Origin: a virus
Strand: one strand, 5' to 3'
Length of the DNA stretch: 30,822 bases
Virus record (IMG/VR): IMGVR_UViG_3300025154_000310
Location: 1 to 30,822 of that record
The notes beneath the pieces were generated by a model. It was not told where the DNA came from and made no database searches. It worked only from the letters and a program-made list of their open reading frames with translations. Shown piece after piece: positions 7,702 through 16,097 of this stretch (position 1 is its first letter; every line of letters begins with the position of its first letter). The position numbers were made by a program, and so were the translations under genes.

Positions 7702-10700
7702 TCAATCTTCAAAACCAAATATTAATGGAGATTGCTGTTTCTTGTTGCGTAAAAAACCTTGTACAGAACCACTCCTGCCATGCAGATTGTGTCGTGGCAA
7801 AACCCAGCTTTCATCATCTTCAATACGGCTACTCGGTGGAGCAATAATCATACCCATTGGTCTTGTCGGTGGCTTTTCGGTTAAAGAACAAACAAGTGAT
7901 GCAGTTGCAATAGCCACGTCGTCTGTTCCCTTCGAACCATCAGAAAAAGTATATGGGTGACTGACAATTCCTGTTTTGGTATCTTGTTCAAGATGAATCA
8001 ACTCTTGTCTTAATACTTGATAGTTATAACAAACAAGACGATCCTCATATATTGATGTCTTCAGATAATCATATACACGAGACGATGTGGTGGCTGAAAT
8101 GACTTGTGTTGTCATACCTTGTTTTTCAAGGTGTTGTCGCATCTCTGGGGCTGACCAACGGTCTGTGCTGACATGCATTATGTTAAATCCATGTGCTTTC
8201 ATATCATAAATGAATGTCCTCAACTCAGGGATGAATATTTCACCATTTTGTGGTGCTACAATCCTTAAACAGAAATCAATCCATATTTCTGGCGCAAGAT
8301 CCATATATTCAGAACCATCAGCCATACGACGCACAACATCAACCCAACGTCCAATATGTCCTATCGCGATACCAGCTGGATCTTCTTTGCCAGACGAAGC
8401 ATCAATGTGTGCATATCTTATCGCTTGTGGGTTAATCTTTGGTATCCAACCCTCCTCGCTATAACCACCTTTTAATCGATTCATTGTTTTGTTACATATA
8501 AGATCCCACAGGAATTCTCCTTCACCACCACACGTGAAAACATCAACCGAAAATGGATGTATAAATTCTCGCTTTAATGCCCTGTCAATTTTGTCACGAC
8601 GTCCCAAAAATGCCTTTGCGGTAATTGTGGCGATACCAGCCTGATCCCTAATTGCATCATCAATGTTATCTTCAAAATCTTTCTTAAAATCCGTAGGTAT
8701 CTCAATAACTCGCGCAAACCTATCAGGCTGTGAAATTTCACGCTTAACTGTTGATACTTCTTCTGGTAACAAGATACGTGACTGACACTGATCATCTCCA
8801 ACCAATACATGAAAACGTTCTGGATTAAAACGTTCTATTGGCCATGTGTCCCATGTCGCATATTCGGCCACAAATATAGTTGGATCTTTGCGGGCAGCTT
8901 TGATTCGTTCTTCCGTAAATGCACCAATCACAGATTTGGACGATGCCACAATGACAACACCTAACATTTTGCCACGTTTCATAAAACGCGATCTAACACG
9001 ACGTATTAAGGTGGTAAAAACCTTGCCTGCAGTGCTCTGTACACCTTCCCTAACACCACGTTTTCCCTCAAAAAAGTTAACCTCGTCGCATGTTGCGCCA
9101 AGAACATTCATACCAATTAATTGTGGCGAACCAGGACTTGCAAGCATCAACTGTATGTTATCAGGAAACATAATTTGGTTACTGCCAACCTTATAGTTAA
9201 TCGTCTTAAAATAAGGTGATGCTGACAACTTTTCAGTTATACCATTAAAGATACCACGTTTTGCTTGCTGTAAGTCCAAGGACAATATCCCGAAAACAAT
9301 TTCAGAGCCCTTCATCAAACCTAATGATTCCTGTGGATCCCTTAAACATAATGTCTGATATATCATCCATGGTATCGCGAATTCACTAAAAGTGCTTTTT
9401 CCAAAACCCAACGAATTTTTGACACTTATGCCATTGCCAATAAATCTGTTACCAGTGTATGCACCAATATCTCCGACTTCTATCTTGTCAGAAACAATAT
9501 TTGACTTTACACGCGCATATCCTACATCAGATGGGAATACCTTCTCAAGCCTAGCAACATCATCTATGTTACCAAACAGCTTCAATAAGTTGGCAAATTT
9601 ATATCTAGATAGCGGCTTATTTAGATTCTTATTGCCACATAGCCATGTAAAACCTTTGAACGAAATATTGAGATTGTTCTTTAGAAAAATCTCTTTAACA
9701 GAACCCCATGTAAAAGGAATAACATCAACATTAGTGTTAGCTTTTCTTGAATGGGCATATTCTTTTATTCTGTTGAAACCTTTCTCCTTGCCTGGTATCT
9801 CACCAATATGATCAACAAACAGTTTGATATTTTCAACAGATTGGACGACAAGCAACCATCCGTGTGATTCTTTAACAGTTTTACCAGTCTTTCTTATAAT
9901 GTGAGATTTATGGGTTATAGGACATATACGGGCCTGAATGCCAAATCTAAATAGACTCGCCTGTATTTGGCGTATGAATCGCTCAGATGCCATTCCCAAT
10001 TGCAACCGTGGAACAGATTTGCTGGGATTGCAATAGATAGATCCTTCACATGCCCATAATGCGTTAAGGAATGCAGCTACAACTTCATTGCTGGAACGCA
10101 ATACTTCGGCCGGAACAGTGACGGTATGCGTTTTCGGTCCAAATAGGTTATGGTGTTTCAAGAAATCCCTAAACCCACATGTCGCGAAATTGACGCTATG
10201 CACTTCCCAACATTTATCGGAACTATTGGTTTCATACGGTTCTGTACAAGTAAAACCCAGCTTTCGCATTAAACAACATACATCATCAACTGTTTTACGA
10301 TTTCCATCTGCATATCTGCTCCTTCCATTATCGCTGCATCCGTCTCCACACCAATATCCAAGCAATCTTGCTTCATCAATGGAAAGATTGGCGCTGGGCT
10401 GTGTGGTCCATTTACGTATAACAGCAACCATGTCACCTTTTTTAAGATATTGTGATTCTACCCACTTTATTTCACCATCCCGCCAACAATGTAACTTATG
10501 GTCTGGTGTTAATGTTATCAACATACCATTATCTAGTGTTACTTTTCTTGTTGTTTTTATACCTGAATGATGGGCAGGTTCCGTTTTTGATGTTTTCTCT
10601 TCATGTAAAAGAATCGTTACATCTTTATTGATTCCATGTTGTTGATAATCATCAATACGTTCTTTCAACGTCGGCAATCCACCATCAGCTTCGTAGATAA

Positions 10701-11070
10701 TACTGTCAAGTGCTATACTGCCGCTTAACGTAGCTTCGCAATACTGCCCCTCAAAAAGTTCAATTAGATCTTCTCTCAGCTTCGGGAACAAGCCCGTTTG
10801 TTGGGCCGTGTTGTATTTGAACTTTCCCAAAAAATATGGATCATCCAAAAATGTACTAATGCCAACTGGACGTTCCTTGTACTCTATGTCAAGCAATGTT
10901 GACAAAACAGATTCATCGTCATCATTTTGTTGATCAATATCCTGTAGCGCACTTTCTAGCATGACGAGCTCATCGGGAGATAGATCAGCTAGTTCTTTTT
11001 GTAGTTCATCATAGTCTTCCTGAAACGTTTTTACGGATTTTAACCTTCCGTTATAATCAATAAGTGGCAT
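7702..11070 (-). CDS. terL: Terminase large subunit, interrupted by an intein
   Basis: 1122 residues; ATG 11070 has only a weak GAAAGAA site. Without the intein (118-552) the protein is 687 residues. The ATPase has a Walker A formed across the splice junction (G117 plus SLGFGKST), a hydrophobic strand, and Walker B with the catalytic Glu (GATCDEVNF, D662/E663). The C-terminal RNase-H-like nuclease has acidic residues at HIDAS (D890), VSTDRW (D970) and GTDDVA (D1050/D1051). The protein cuts concatemeric DNA and drives it into the prohead through the portal. Neighbours are a small-subunit candidate upstream and portal downstream, the usual packaging order. A copy of the 14-bp repeat lies in its leader. 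The 117-residue N-terminal part is acidic and not recognised. Confidence 0.95.
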   Translation of the reverse strand: MPLIDYNGRLKSVKTFQEDYDELQKELADLSPDELVMLESALQDIDQQNDDDESVLSTLLDIEYKERPVGISTFLDDPYFLGKFKYNTAQQTGLFPKLREDLIELFEGQYCEATLSGSIALDSIIYEADGGLPTLKERIDDYQQHGINKDVTILLHEEKTSKTEPAHHSGIKTTRKVTLDNGMLITLTPDHKLHCWRDGEIKWVESQYLKKGDMVAVIRKWTTQPSANLSIDEARLLGYWCGDGCSDNGRSRYADGNRKTVDDVCCLMRKLGFTCTEPYETNSSDKCWEVHSVNFATCGFRDFLKHHNLFGPKTHTVTVPAEVLRSSNEVVAAFLNALWACEGSIYCNPSKSVPRLQLGMASERFIRQIQASLFRFGIQARICPITHKSHIIRKTGKTVKESHGWLLVVQSVENIKLFVDHIGEIPGKEKGFNRIKEYAHSRKANTNVDVIPFTWGSVKEIFLKNNLNISFKGFTWLCGNKNLNKPLSRYKFANLLKLFGNIDDVARLEKVFPSDVGYARVKSNIVSDKIEVGDIGAYTGNRFIGNGISVKNSLGFGKSTFSEFAIPWMIYQTLCLRDPQESLGLMKGSEIVFGILSLDLQQAKRGIFNGITEKLSASPYFKTINYKVGSNQIMFPDNIQLMLASPGSPQLIGMNVLGATCDEVNFFEGKRGVREGVQSTAGKVFTTLIRRVRSRFMKRGKMLGVVIVASSKSVIGAFTEERIKAARKDPTIFVAEYATWDTWPIERFNPERFHVLVGDDQCQSRILLPEEVSTVKREISQPDRFARVIEIPTDFKKDFEDNIDDAIRDQAGIATITAKAFLGRRDKIDRALKREFIHPFSVDVFTCGGEGEFLWDLICNKTMNRLKGGYSEEGWIPKINPQAIRYAHIDASSGKEDPAGIAIGHIGRWVDVVRRMADGSEYMDLAPEIWIDFCLRIVAPQNGEIFIPELRTFIYDMKAHGFNIMHVSTDRWSAPEMRQHLEKQGMTTQVISATTSSRVYDYLKTSIYEDRLVCYNYQVLRQELIHLEQDTKTGIVSHPYTFSDGSKGTDDVAIATASLVCSLTEKPPTRPMGMIIAPPSSRIEDDESWVLPRHNLHGRSGSVQGFLRNKKQQSPLIFGFED
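9415..10719 (-). mobile_element. Intein in terminase P-loop with LAGLIDADG endonuclease
   Basis: 435 residues, from S118 (SIALDSIIYEADG, block A with Ser1) to N552, followed by Ser+1. Block B is LTPDHKL (TPDH 188-191). Two LAGLIDADG-type helices are visible: LLGYWCGDG (236-244) and FLNALWACEGSI (about 334-345), giving a single-chain homing endonuclease. The C-terminus reads GNGISVKN, with Lys in place of the penultimate His, and block F lacks a clear His. The host site is inside Walker A, between its first Gly and the rest, so the ATPase is dead until splicing. Boundaries follow from restoration of a perfect G-x4-GKS motif. Confidence 0.92.
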
Positions 11071-11084
11071 GTCGTTCTTTCTTG

Positions 11085-11098
11085 TGCATTTGATTGCA
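11085..11098 (-). repeat. 14-bp repeat TGCAATCAAATGCA, copy 2
   Basis: Exact copy on the coding strand, in the leader just before the terminase large-subunit start (ATG 11070) and overlapping none of its codons. It ends 14 bases before the start codon and lies in the short gap after the small-subunit candidate. Confidence 0.85.
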
Positions 11099-11109
11099 AG
11101 GCAATCATG

Positions 11110-11918
11110 TTATCTAACCGTTATAGCTGTTTCCTGTGCTGGTGCTGCAATCTGCAATATTGAAGTCGATTTGTCGGTTACCTGTTCACCAATGACTTCC
11201 TCAATGTCTTCCTTATCATATTTCTGTATACGCTTTAACTTGTTCAGAACAGACAAAACCTTGGCGCGTGAATCGTTGCTAGATAGTACTCCTGACATCT
11301 TGTTTCCCACTCTTCGTAGAACAGCTTCCTTGCTTGATAGATCTGCTTCATCAATCGCCATACCTGCCCCCATCTTGATTTCGGCGCGGGCAGTCAATAT
11401 CTGTTGTGCAAGCTTGAAAGTGTTGTTAAGGTTCGCGTTAAGAAACCCATTATCCTGTTCTTGATTTAATGCCATCTCTATTCTTGCCATTTGTAGTGCA
11501 TATAACGTTCCAAGTTCATTTACTTCATTGATTCCAGCCTCAACCTTCGCATATGCCTTGGCTGCATAATCTGGTATACTGGTTTGTACCTTTTCAATAT
11601 CTGGCATCTTGTGGCGTCGATATTCGTAAAGCATTGTTGTCAAGCTTTTACGCATCACGCCAGTATATTCATTGCATTCATCTTGGATATATTCCGCTAC
11701 ACGTTCAGGTGAAAATCCAGCACGCAACCTTTTCTCGGCTTCTGGCCAGCACTTGATCCTTGTCAATTTTTGCGGGGATTTCGGTCCTTCACGCCTAAGA
11801 GGAACCAGGTTAATATCATTCTTGTTGATAGCCTCAAAACGCTTTAAACTCTCATCCTCTTCAGGGTGTCAATATCACTCTTAGGACTATCATGTTTGTC
11901 CAATTGTTTACCTGCCAT
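11110..11918 (-). CDS. Terminase small-subunit candidate with an apparent frameshift near its start
   Basis: The long part (from about 11868 down) encodes a basic N-terminal region with a helix-turn-helix-like stretch (RLRAGFSPERVAEYIQDE) and helical oligomerisation-like sequence. Placed directly before terL, this suggests the small terminase subunit that recognises phage DNA; no specific family is recognised. The open frame has no ATG or GTG start; its first usable codon is TTG 11766, without a ribosome site. A good start (GGAG, 8 bases, ATG 11918) lies upstream in the +1 frame and runs out at 11844. Adding one C to the CCC run at 11866-11864 joins the two into a 269-residue protein with plausible sequence (SDIDTPEEDESLKRF). 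Either the sequence has lost a base here or the gene is truly shifted. A promoter lies upstream at 11977-12005. Confidence 0.7.
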
Positions 11919-11976
11919 AAACACAACTCCGTGTGCAATTACTTGCATTATTCGTAATAACCACAACTTATTATTA

Positions 11977-12005
11977 AGGATATGTAATTAAATGGGATAT
12001 GGCAA
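11977..12005 (-). promoter_or_regulatory. Promoter candidate for the packaging/head genes
   Basis: The coding strand has TTGCCA (12005-12000), 17 bases, then TATCCT (11982-11977). The 114-base gap 11919-12032 holds this, an A/T-rich leader and the GGAG of the next gene, with no further gene. The -35 is preceded by CCC, unlike the TTCT of the related promoters, and there is no TG extension. Confidence 0.5.
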
Positions 12006-12032
12006 GGGAAAGTGGCAGGTTATGGATGACTG

Positions 12033-12893
12033 TCAATATGCTACACTGTCTGTTTCGGTTTCATCGCTTGCCCAATCATCATCTTCGTCAGTCTGTGAAG
12101 CGGCTTGTGCAAAACGGCTAACTGTCTGTTCGCCGTAAACGACCTTTAGCTGTTTCTGTTCATTCTTGAGTGCGATTACCTGGATGCCAAAATTGGCTTC
12201 AACACTCTTGAGCAAGTATCCAAGTCCTTCATCGCCATCTACTCCTGCATTCATGGCAAGAAAGTTTGTGCAAACAAGATCAAGAAGATGCCCTGGCTTG
12301 TCCGATTCAGCTGAATCACCAGCGCGCTTTAATGCCAGATCAACATTGTGTAGTTGTTCATCTGTGAGTTTGAACACCTTGCTGGCGAATTTTTCTATCT
12401 TATTGTCAAGATCGTCAACATCAACTTCACCTTCAGGATCTTCCTTCATTTTCTGAAGAGCACCGCGAGCCAATTCAAGAACACGTGTTGCAGGATTCTT
12501 TTTGCAAATTTCTACCCACTCGTCAACATTGTTTGGATTGACTACACCAATAAGGTCCTTAGCCTTCGACCATCCAACTGTTTCCATCTTCTCACGGACT
12601 TCTGGATTGGCGGCAAGCTTAACACCATAGTAATTCCACATAGATACGAAATAGTTGGCTTTACGTAGCTCAAAATCAAGTTCATTCTCAACATATTGTT
12701 GGAAATTGTCATAATTCAATCTTGTATAAAGAGCCTCTTGGTGAATCGTGAACAGAATTTCTGCCAGATCAAAACTGGCTGTATCAATCCTCTTACGACA
12801 ATCCCTGGCCTTTTCCTGAAACTCACGCGCCCGAACATCCTTCTCGTCCATAACTTCTGCAACACTCTGTTGCAAATAATCTAACGTCTCCAT
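12033..12893 (-). CDS. Unknown acidic-tailed helical protein
   Basis: 286 residues; ATG 12893 is preceded by GAGGAG. Not assigned to a family. The N-terminal half contains YDNFQQYVENELDFELRKA followed by NYFVSMWNYY. That pattern occurs in phage and plasmid proteins with a small helix-turn-helix-like module, so DNA binding is possible. The C-terminal 30 residues are strongly acidic (DEDDDW and similar), a feature of proteins that interact with SSB-coated DNA or basic partners. The gene sits between SSB and the terminase candidate, separated from the latter by a promoter, so it belongs to the recombination/replication operon. Function not known. Confidence 0.7.
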   Translation of the reverse strand: METLDYLQQSVAEVMDEKDVRAREFQEKARDCRKRIDTASFDLAEILFTIHQEALYTRLNYDNFQQYVENELDFELRKANYFVSMWNYYGVKLAANPEVREKMETVGWSKAKDLIGVVNPNNVDEWVEICKKNPATRVLELARGALQKMKEDPEGEVDVDDLDNKIEKFASKVFKLTDEQLHNVDLALKRAGDSAESDKPGHLLDLVCTNFLAMNAGVDGDEGLGYLLKSVEANFGIQVIALKNEQKQLKVVYGEQTVSRFAQAASQTDEDDDWASDETETDSVAY

Positions 12894-12940
12894 AAGCTAC
12901 TCCTCTTAATCGTGTTTATCCGATCTTATTTGATACCATC

Positions 12941-13261
12941 CTACTCAATTTCCACGCGTTCCTCGTCATTATGACATAATGTTGGAACGAACACCATCTT
13001 CTCGACCCTAACTTCTGTTAAGTTAATACCACGCTGCATCAAGTGGCCTTCAACAATCACATAACAACCATTAGCAATATAATCGTGGCACTGTTCCACA
13101 AGAACAGGACCATAGACATTACATCTCACCGTTGTTTCGAATCCAGACCTTGACTCAACAGAAATTTTAAATGAACAACAATCTGTTCCGTTATTCTTTG
13201 TCTTGTCAAAAATTGATTCACTGACAATTCCAGAAATCATGACTTTGTTAAAGCCTTTCAT
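12941..13261 (-). CDS. ssb: Single-stranded DNA-binding protein
   Basis: 106 residues. Start ATG 13261 chosen because GGAGG lies four bases upstream; an extension by ten codons has no site. The sequence follows an OB-fold SSB: KVMISGIVSES, then SFKISVES, then a strand pair ending CNVYGP, followed by GCYVIVEGHLMQRG, the usual 'V-x-V-x-G-x-L' strand. It coats single-stranded DNA during replication and recombination. It lacks the long acidic tail of bacterial SSB; it ends EERVEIE, short but acidic. It has its own promoter (13294-13321), between it and the RuvC-like gene. Confidence 0.88.
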   Translation of the reverse strand: MKGFNKVMISGIVSESIFDKTKNNGTDCCSFKISVESRSGFETTVRCNVYGPVLVEQCHDYIANGCYVIVEGHLMQRGINLTEVRVEKMVFVPTLCHNDEERVEIE

Positions 13262-13293
13262 ATATCCTCCGTCAATTAAGCAAGCTAACATAC

Positions 13294-13321
13294 CTCATAA
13301 CACATATTGCCTTGTTGGCAA
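13294..13321 (-). promoter_or_regulatory. Promoter of the ssb gene
   Basis: Coding strand TTGCCA (13321-13316), 16 bases, TATGAG (13299-13294) with TGT immediately before the -10. The upstream context TTTCTTGCCA and the spacing match the promoters at 22074 and 29199. The -35 is also part of a small hairpin TTGCC/GGCAA with a five-base loop, at the end of the RuvC gene. Confidence 0.6.
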
Positions 13322-13325
13322 GAAA

Positions 13326-13880
13326 CTACTTACTCTTTTTGCGTATAACCTTTGTGGTCGGTTCTTCGAATGTCTTGATACCCAACACAGCAGCACCAAT
13401 AACCCACGCGTCCATAACGTTATTGTTGTCGAAAATAAATCCACGCTCAATGAGCGTTGACTCAATCTTCTTTTTATTGGCCCTTCCAAAGCCCTTGCCA
13501 AGCACACTAGCGCGGGCACTTGTTGCCACCTTATACTCAATGTTTAAAAATCCACTCTCGATCAACTTCGCACGCACTACACCATGCAATTCTCCCAAAT
13601 CATTCTGGGCTCCACGACGACTATATGCATAACGTTCAATAACTATTAGTGACTTTTTGTCAATGTAACGAGATGCCACACCAACAATATGATTCGCGAT
13701 ATGCATCAACCTCATTGTTCGCTCAGCAACCGTAGCATCGCGTTTTAAATCAAATCCAACCGTTGACTCACTGACAATATGTCTATTGTCGTGTGGTATG
13801 GTGCTATCATGTGTCATTATCACCACACCAGATGCGGTACATGAAAGGTCAAGAGACATTATTGGCGACATTATTGTCAT
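13326..13880 (-). CDS. ruvC: RuvC-like Holliday junction resolvase
   Basis: 184 residues. RNase-H fold with the RuvC acidic set: D11 in SLDLSCTASG, E82 in IVIERYAYSRRG, probably E97 in GELHGVV, and D157 in NVMDAWVIG; a basic segment (RANKKK) precedes the last. It would cut four-way junctions from recombination-dependent replication, clearing branches before packaging. ATG 13880 overlaps the TAA of the preceding gene by one base (TAATG); ATG codons at M4 and M8 are alternatives. The family is clear; phage members of this type are common. Confidence 0.87.
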   Translation of the reverse strand: MTIMSPIMSLDLSCTASGVVIMTHDSTIPHDNRHIVSESTVGFDLKRDATVAERTMRLMHIANHIVGVASRYIDKKSLIVIERYAYSRRGAQNDLGELHGVVRAKLIESGFLNIEYKVATSARASVLGKGFGRANKKKIESTLIERGFIFDNNNVMDAWVIGAAVLGIKTFEEPTTKVIRKKSK

Positions 13881-14173
13881 TATCCACCGAATCCAGGTCT
13901 ACGATCATATTCCGTGATATCAACCGAAATGGCAGCTTGGCGTAGCTGCTGTTCTGTCAACATATAAGTTGTACCTGGCTGGAATGGATTAACGGTTACA
14001 GTATTACTTGTGATGGTTGGATATGGTGTAACAGACTCGTATTGTCTTAGTGTTTCAAATACATCCAACAATAGTGGGAGCGTTTCGAACTTTCCACTGG
14101 CCAAAATTTCTGCATACATATGTTCTGCAATTTTCTTCAATGCTTCATGTCTAAATTCTAACGTGTCACTCAT
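13880..14173 (-). CDS. Unknown small protein
   Basis: 97 residues, beginning MSDTLEFRHEALKKIAEHMY. Helical N-terminal half; the second half is Thr/Pro-rich (VTPYPTITSNTVTV) and likely unstructured, ending RPGFGG. AAGAAAGGAATGCC upstream of ATG 14173 provides a ribosome site. Its stop overlaps the start of the RuvC-like gene, so the two are translationally coupled. No function can be assigned. Confidence 0.7.
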   Translation of the reverse strand: MSDTLEFRHEALKKIAEHMYAEILASGKFETLPLLLDVFETLRQYESVTPYPTITSNTVTVNPFQPGTTYMLTEQQLRQAAISVDITEYDRRPGFGG

Positions 14174-14196
14174 GGCATTCCTTTCTTGCTATAAAG

Positions 14197-15138
14197 CTAT
14201 ACATCAAAACAAATAGATGCTAGTTGACAATCCTTAGCACGTGGACAACTCATATTTCCACAAATTCTACCAGGCATTTCTCCACCATTAAGTCCATTCC
14301 TTAGACTTGTCACCTTGTGTTTGATGGCATCAATATCCTGCTCGCTACGGTTAATAACCTTTTCTACCCACGCTAACCTGATATCATTCTCACCCTTATC
14401 GATGAACACAAATTTCATGCGTTTTCTGTCTGAAACATAGAGATAAAACTGCGCCTGTTCGATGTAGTATGGATAGATGTCACCCATTTTGAACTTTTTC
14501 ATTGCGAACGGGTTAGCGGTCTTGAATTCCCATAACGATATTTCGTCCGTCGCAAAACCATCGCAATGGCCATGAATTTTTAACTCTTCGTCAACAAGGT
14601 ATACTTCGACATATTCAAAATCGTTCGGTACAGCTTCATTGCCGCAATCATTACACATCTTCCGTGTTGTGTCAAAAACTTCTGCATTACGGTTTAACGG
14701 TTTTCTACATACTTGACACACAAATTCACTTCTCTTAATCCCGCATGATTCACAGATATCTGGGATAACTATTGGCCCGCCAGTACCATGCAAGTGAGTG
14801 CATACACTACAACGCCACATTCCTGTTAAAAGCTTCGCTGGACCAAGTATAAGGTTTTGAAATGCCCAATGAACTCCAGAACCAAGATTGACAGTCCAAT
14901 TATTATCTGGTGTCCATAACTTTTCCCTCATTATGCCATAGCGGGCAGCCAATACCTCTTCCCGCGCACAGACCTTTCCAAGACCACTTGCACGTATATA
15001 GGAATCAACCGTCATTGGCTTTATGGTTTCATGCTTCTTAAAATGATGAGATGCCCATTCATGAAGATTCATGTCAGTAATAGGAATCGGTGTGTCATTT
15101 TTGATTACTGGTGAGTCATTTAGAACGTTACCTAACAT
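14197..15138 (-). CDS. Cas4/RecB-like exonuclease with two zinc-ribbon insertions
   Basis: 313 residues. The nuclease core of the PD-(D/E)XK superfamily is visible: H90 (SGVHWAFQ), then KIHGHCDGFA (D193), then SLWEFKTAN (E204, K206), then YPYYIEQAQFYLY (the Q-x3-Y motif). Cas4-type iron-sulphur cysteines are present: C57 near the N-terminus and C298, C304 and C310 at the C-terminus, with C293 near. Between the core halves lie two extra CxxC pairs of pairs: C110/C113 with C129/C132, and C141/C144 with C162/C165, which look like two zinc ribbons. It probably degrades or trims DNA ends during recombination. It lies in the recombination operon, upstream of RuvC and SSB. The nuclease call is strong; zinc and Fe-S binding are inferred from Cys spacing. 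Confidence 0.85.
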   Translation of the reverse strand: MLGNVLNDSPVIKNDTPIPITDMNLHEWASHHFKKHETIKPMTVDSYIRASGLGKVCAREEVLAARYGIMREKLWTPDNNWTVNLGSGVHWAFQNLILGPAKLLTGMWRCSVCTHLHGTGGPIVIPDICESCGIKRSEFVCQVCRKPLNRNAEVFDTTRKMCNDCGNEAVPNDFEYVEVYLVDEELKIHGHCDGFATDEISLWEFKTANPFAMKKFKMGDIYPYYIEQAQFYLYVSDRKRMKFVFIDKGENDIRLAWVEKVINRSEQDIDAIKHKVTSLRNGLNGGEMPGRICGNMSCPRAKDCQLASICFDV

Positions 15139-15152
15139 TTTGTTTTTCCTGA

Positions 15153-15497
15153 CTATTGTTCGCGGGAAATTACATCAAACTCCACATACCACACAAGCGT
15201 TCCAGTGCCAATCATTGCACCTGTTTTCTTGTGTTCTGCTATATAACTATTTATCACTTCATCACGCGTGCGCCCCGCCATTCCCCTAACCATTGAATCA
15301 GTGAGATCCCCCAGCTTGAAACGCTTCACAAATCTTACACGTACATGTGCCAATGGTTCGCTATTCGGTGAATCATGCAATGTCTGTACTGCACCAATGG
15401 CAAGTTTAGGTTTATCGGTTGGCCAGTCTCTCAAAAAAGCTTTCTTGCGGCCTGTGAGAATCAACTTGCACTCTTCAGAATTAAACGTAAGTGGCAT
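15153..15497 (-). CDS. ASCH (PUA-like) domain protein
   Basis: 114 residues covering one domain. It has the ASCH pattern: KLILTGRKKAFLRDWP near the start (the L-x-G-x-K-x5-R element), central strands HVRVRFVKRFKLGDLTD, and a last strand VWYVEFDVI. ASCH domains adopt the RNA-binding PUA fold, and some are nucleases or nucleoside-processing enzymes; the substrate here is unknown. AAGGAGATAGTT precedes the start. It lies in the same operon as the Cas4-like nuclease, 15 bases apart. Confidence 0.72.
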   Translation of the reverse strand: MPLTFNSEECKLILTGRKKAFLRDWPTDKPKLAIGAVQTLHDSPNSEPLAHVRVRFVKRFKLGDLTDSMVRGMAGRTRDEVINSYIAEHKKTGAMIGTGTLVWYVEFDVISREQ

Positions 15498-15508
15498 AAC
15501 TATCTCCT

Positions 15509-16096
15509 TTAGAATACATCTTCAGCCAGATGTTTCACTTCTGTCGTGTCACCACCAATCTCTTCAAGTGGCGTTATGGCATAATGCCAATATGTTGGGA
15601 ATTCTGCTTTCTGCCATTCTGTCAATAACCGATCTTCGTCTAAGAAAAACATCGGTTTAATGGTTTCAACTACCAGGCTATTAAGTCCATTTGTTGACTT
15701 GAAGGTTGGAATATAATCTACTGACACGAAGTTATTAAGTGAACCTTTGTCTACCTCAACATCAACCGTACTCTTACCACGGAATTTTCTACTCTTCACA
15801 GCCTGTTCATAACTCAATACCACAGACGGATTATGTTGAATACCTGGTATGGTGTTGGGTATTGCGCCATAATCAATAATCGCGTCAGGATACTTTGACC
15901 TTACAGACAAAATGATATCTTCCGCCATCGCCGTACCAATTGACATTTTGTCGAATGAAACAGCATAACGCTCTTCGCCAGCTCTCATTTTACTGCCTGG
16001 CGCCACGATGTTGCCAGACTCTATGTCTAGCTGCTTTTCAACAAAGTGTTCAACATCATCTTCTGTTTGTGTCACGAAGTTCAATCTAAATTTCAT
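15509..16096 (-). CDS. Unknown protein following the ClpP-like gene
   Basis: 195 residues. ATG 16096 chosen because GGAG lies six bases upstream, inside the end of the ClpP-like gene; a TTG four codons earlier overlaps that gene more and has no site. No recognised domain. It is a mixed alpha/beta sequence without signal peptide or membrane segment, starting KFRLNFVTQTEDDVEHFVE. Spacing of one base from the ClpP-like stop suggests coupled translation and perhaps a joint function; that is inference. Confidence 0.7.
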   Translation of the reverse strand: MKFRLNFVTQTEDDVEHFVEKQLDIESGNIVAPGSKMRAGEERYAVSFDKMSIGTAMAEDIILSVRSKYPDAIIDYGAIPNTIPGIQHNPSVVLSYEQAVKSRKFRGKSTVDVEVDKGSLNNFVSVDYIPTFKSTNGLNSLVVETIKPMFFLDEDRLLTEWQKAEFPTYWHYAITPLEEIGGDTTEVKHLAEDVF

Positions 16097-16097
16097 A

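Noticed and set aside
13311-13325. Hairpin TTGCC/GGCAA after the RuvC gene as a terminator
   Set aside because: A 5-bp stem with no following U-run; the bases are part of the ssb promoter.
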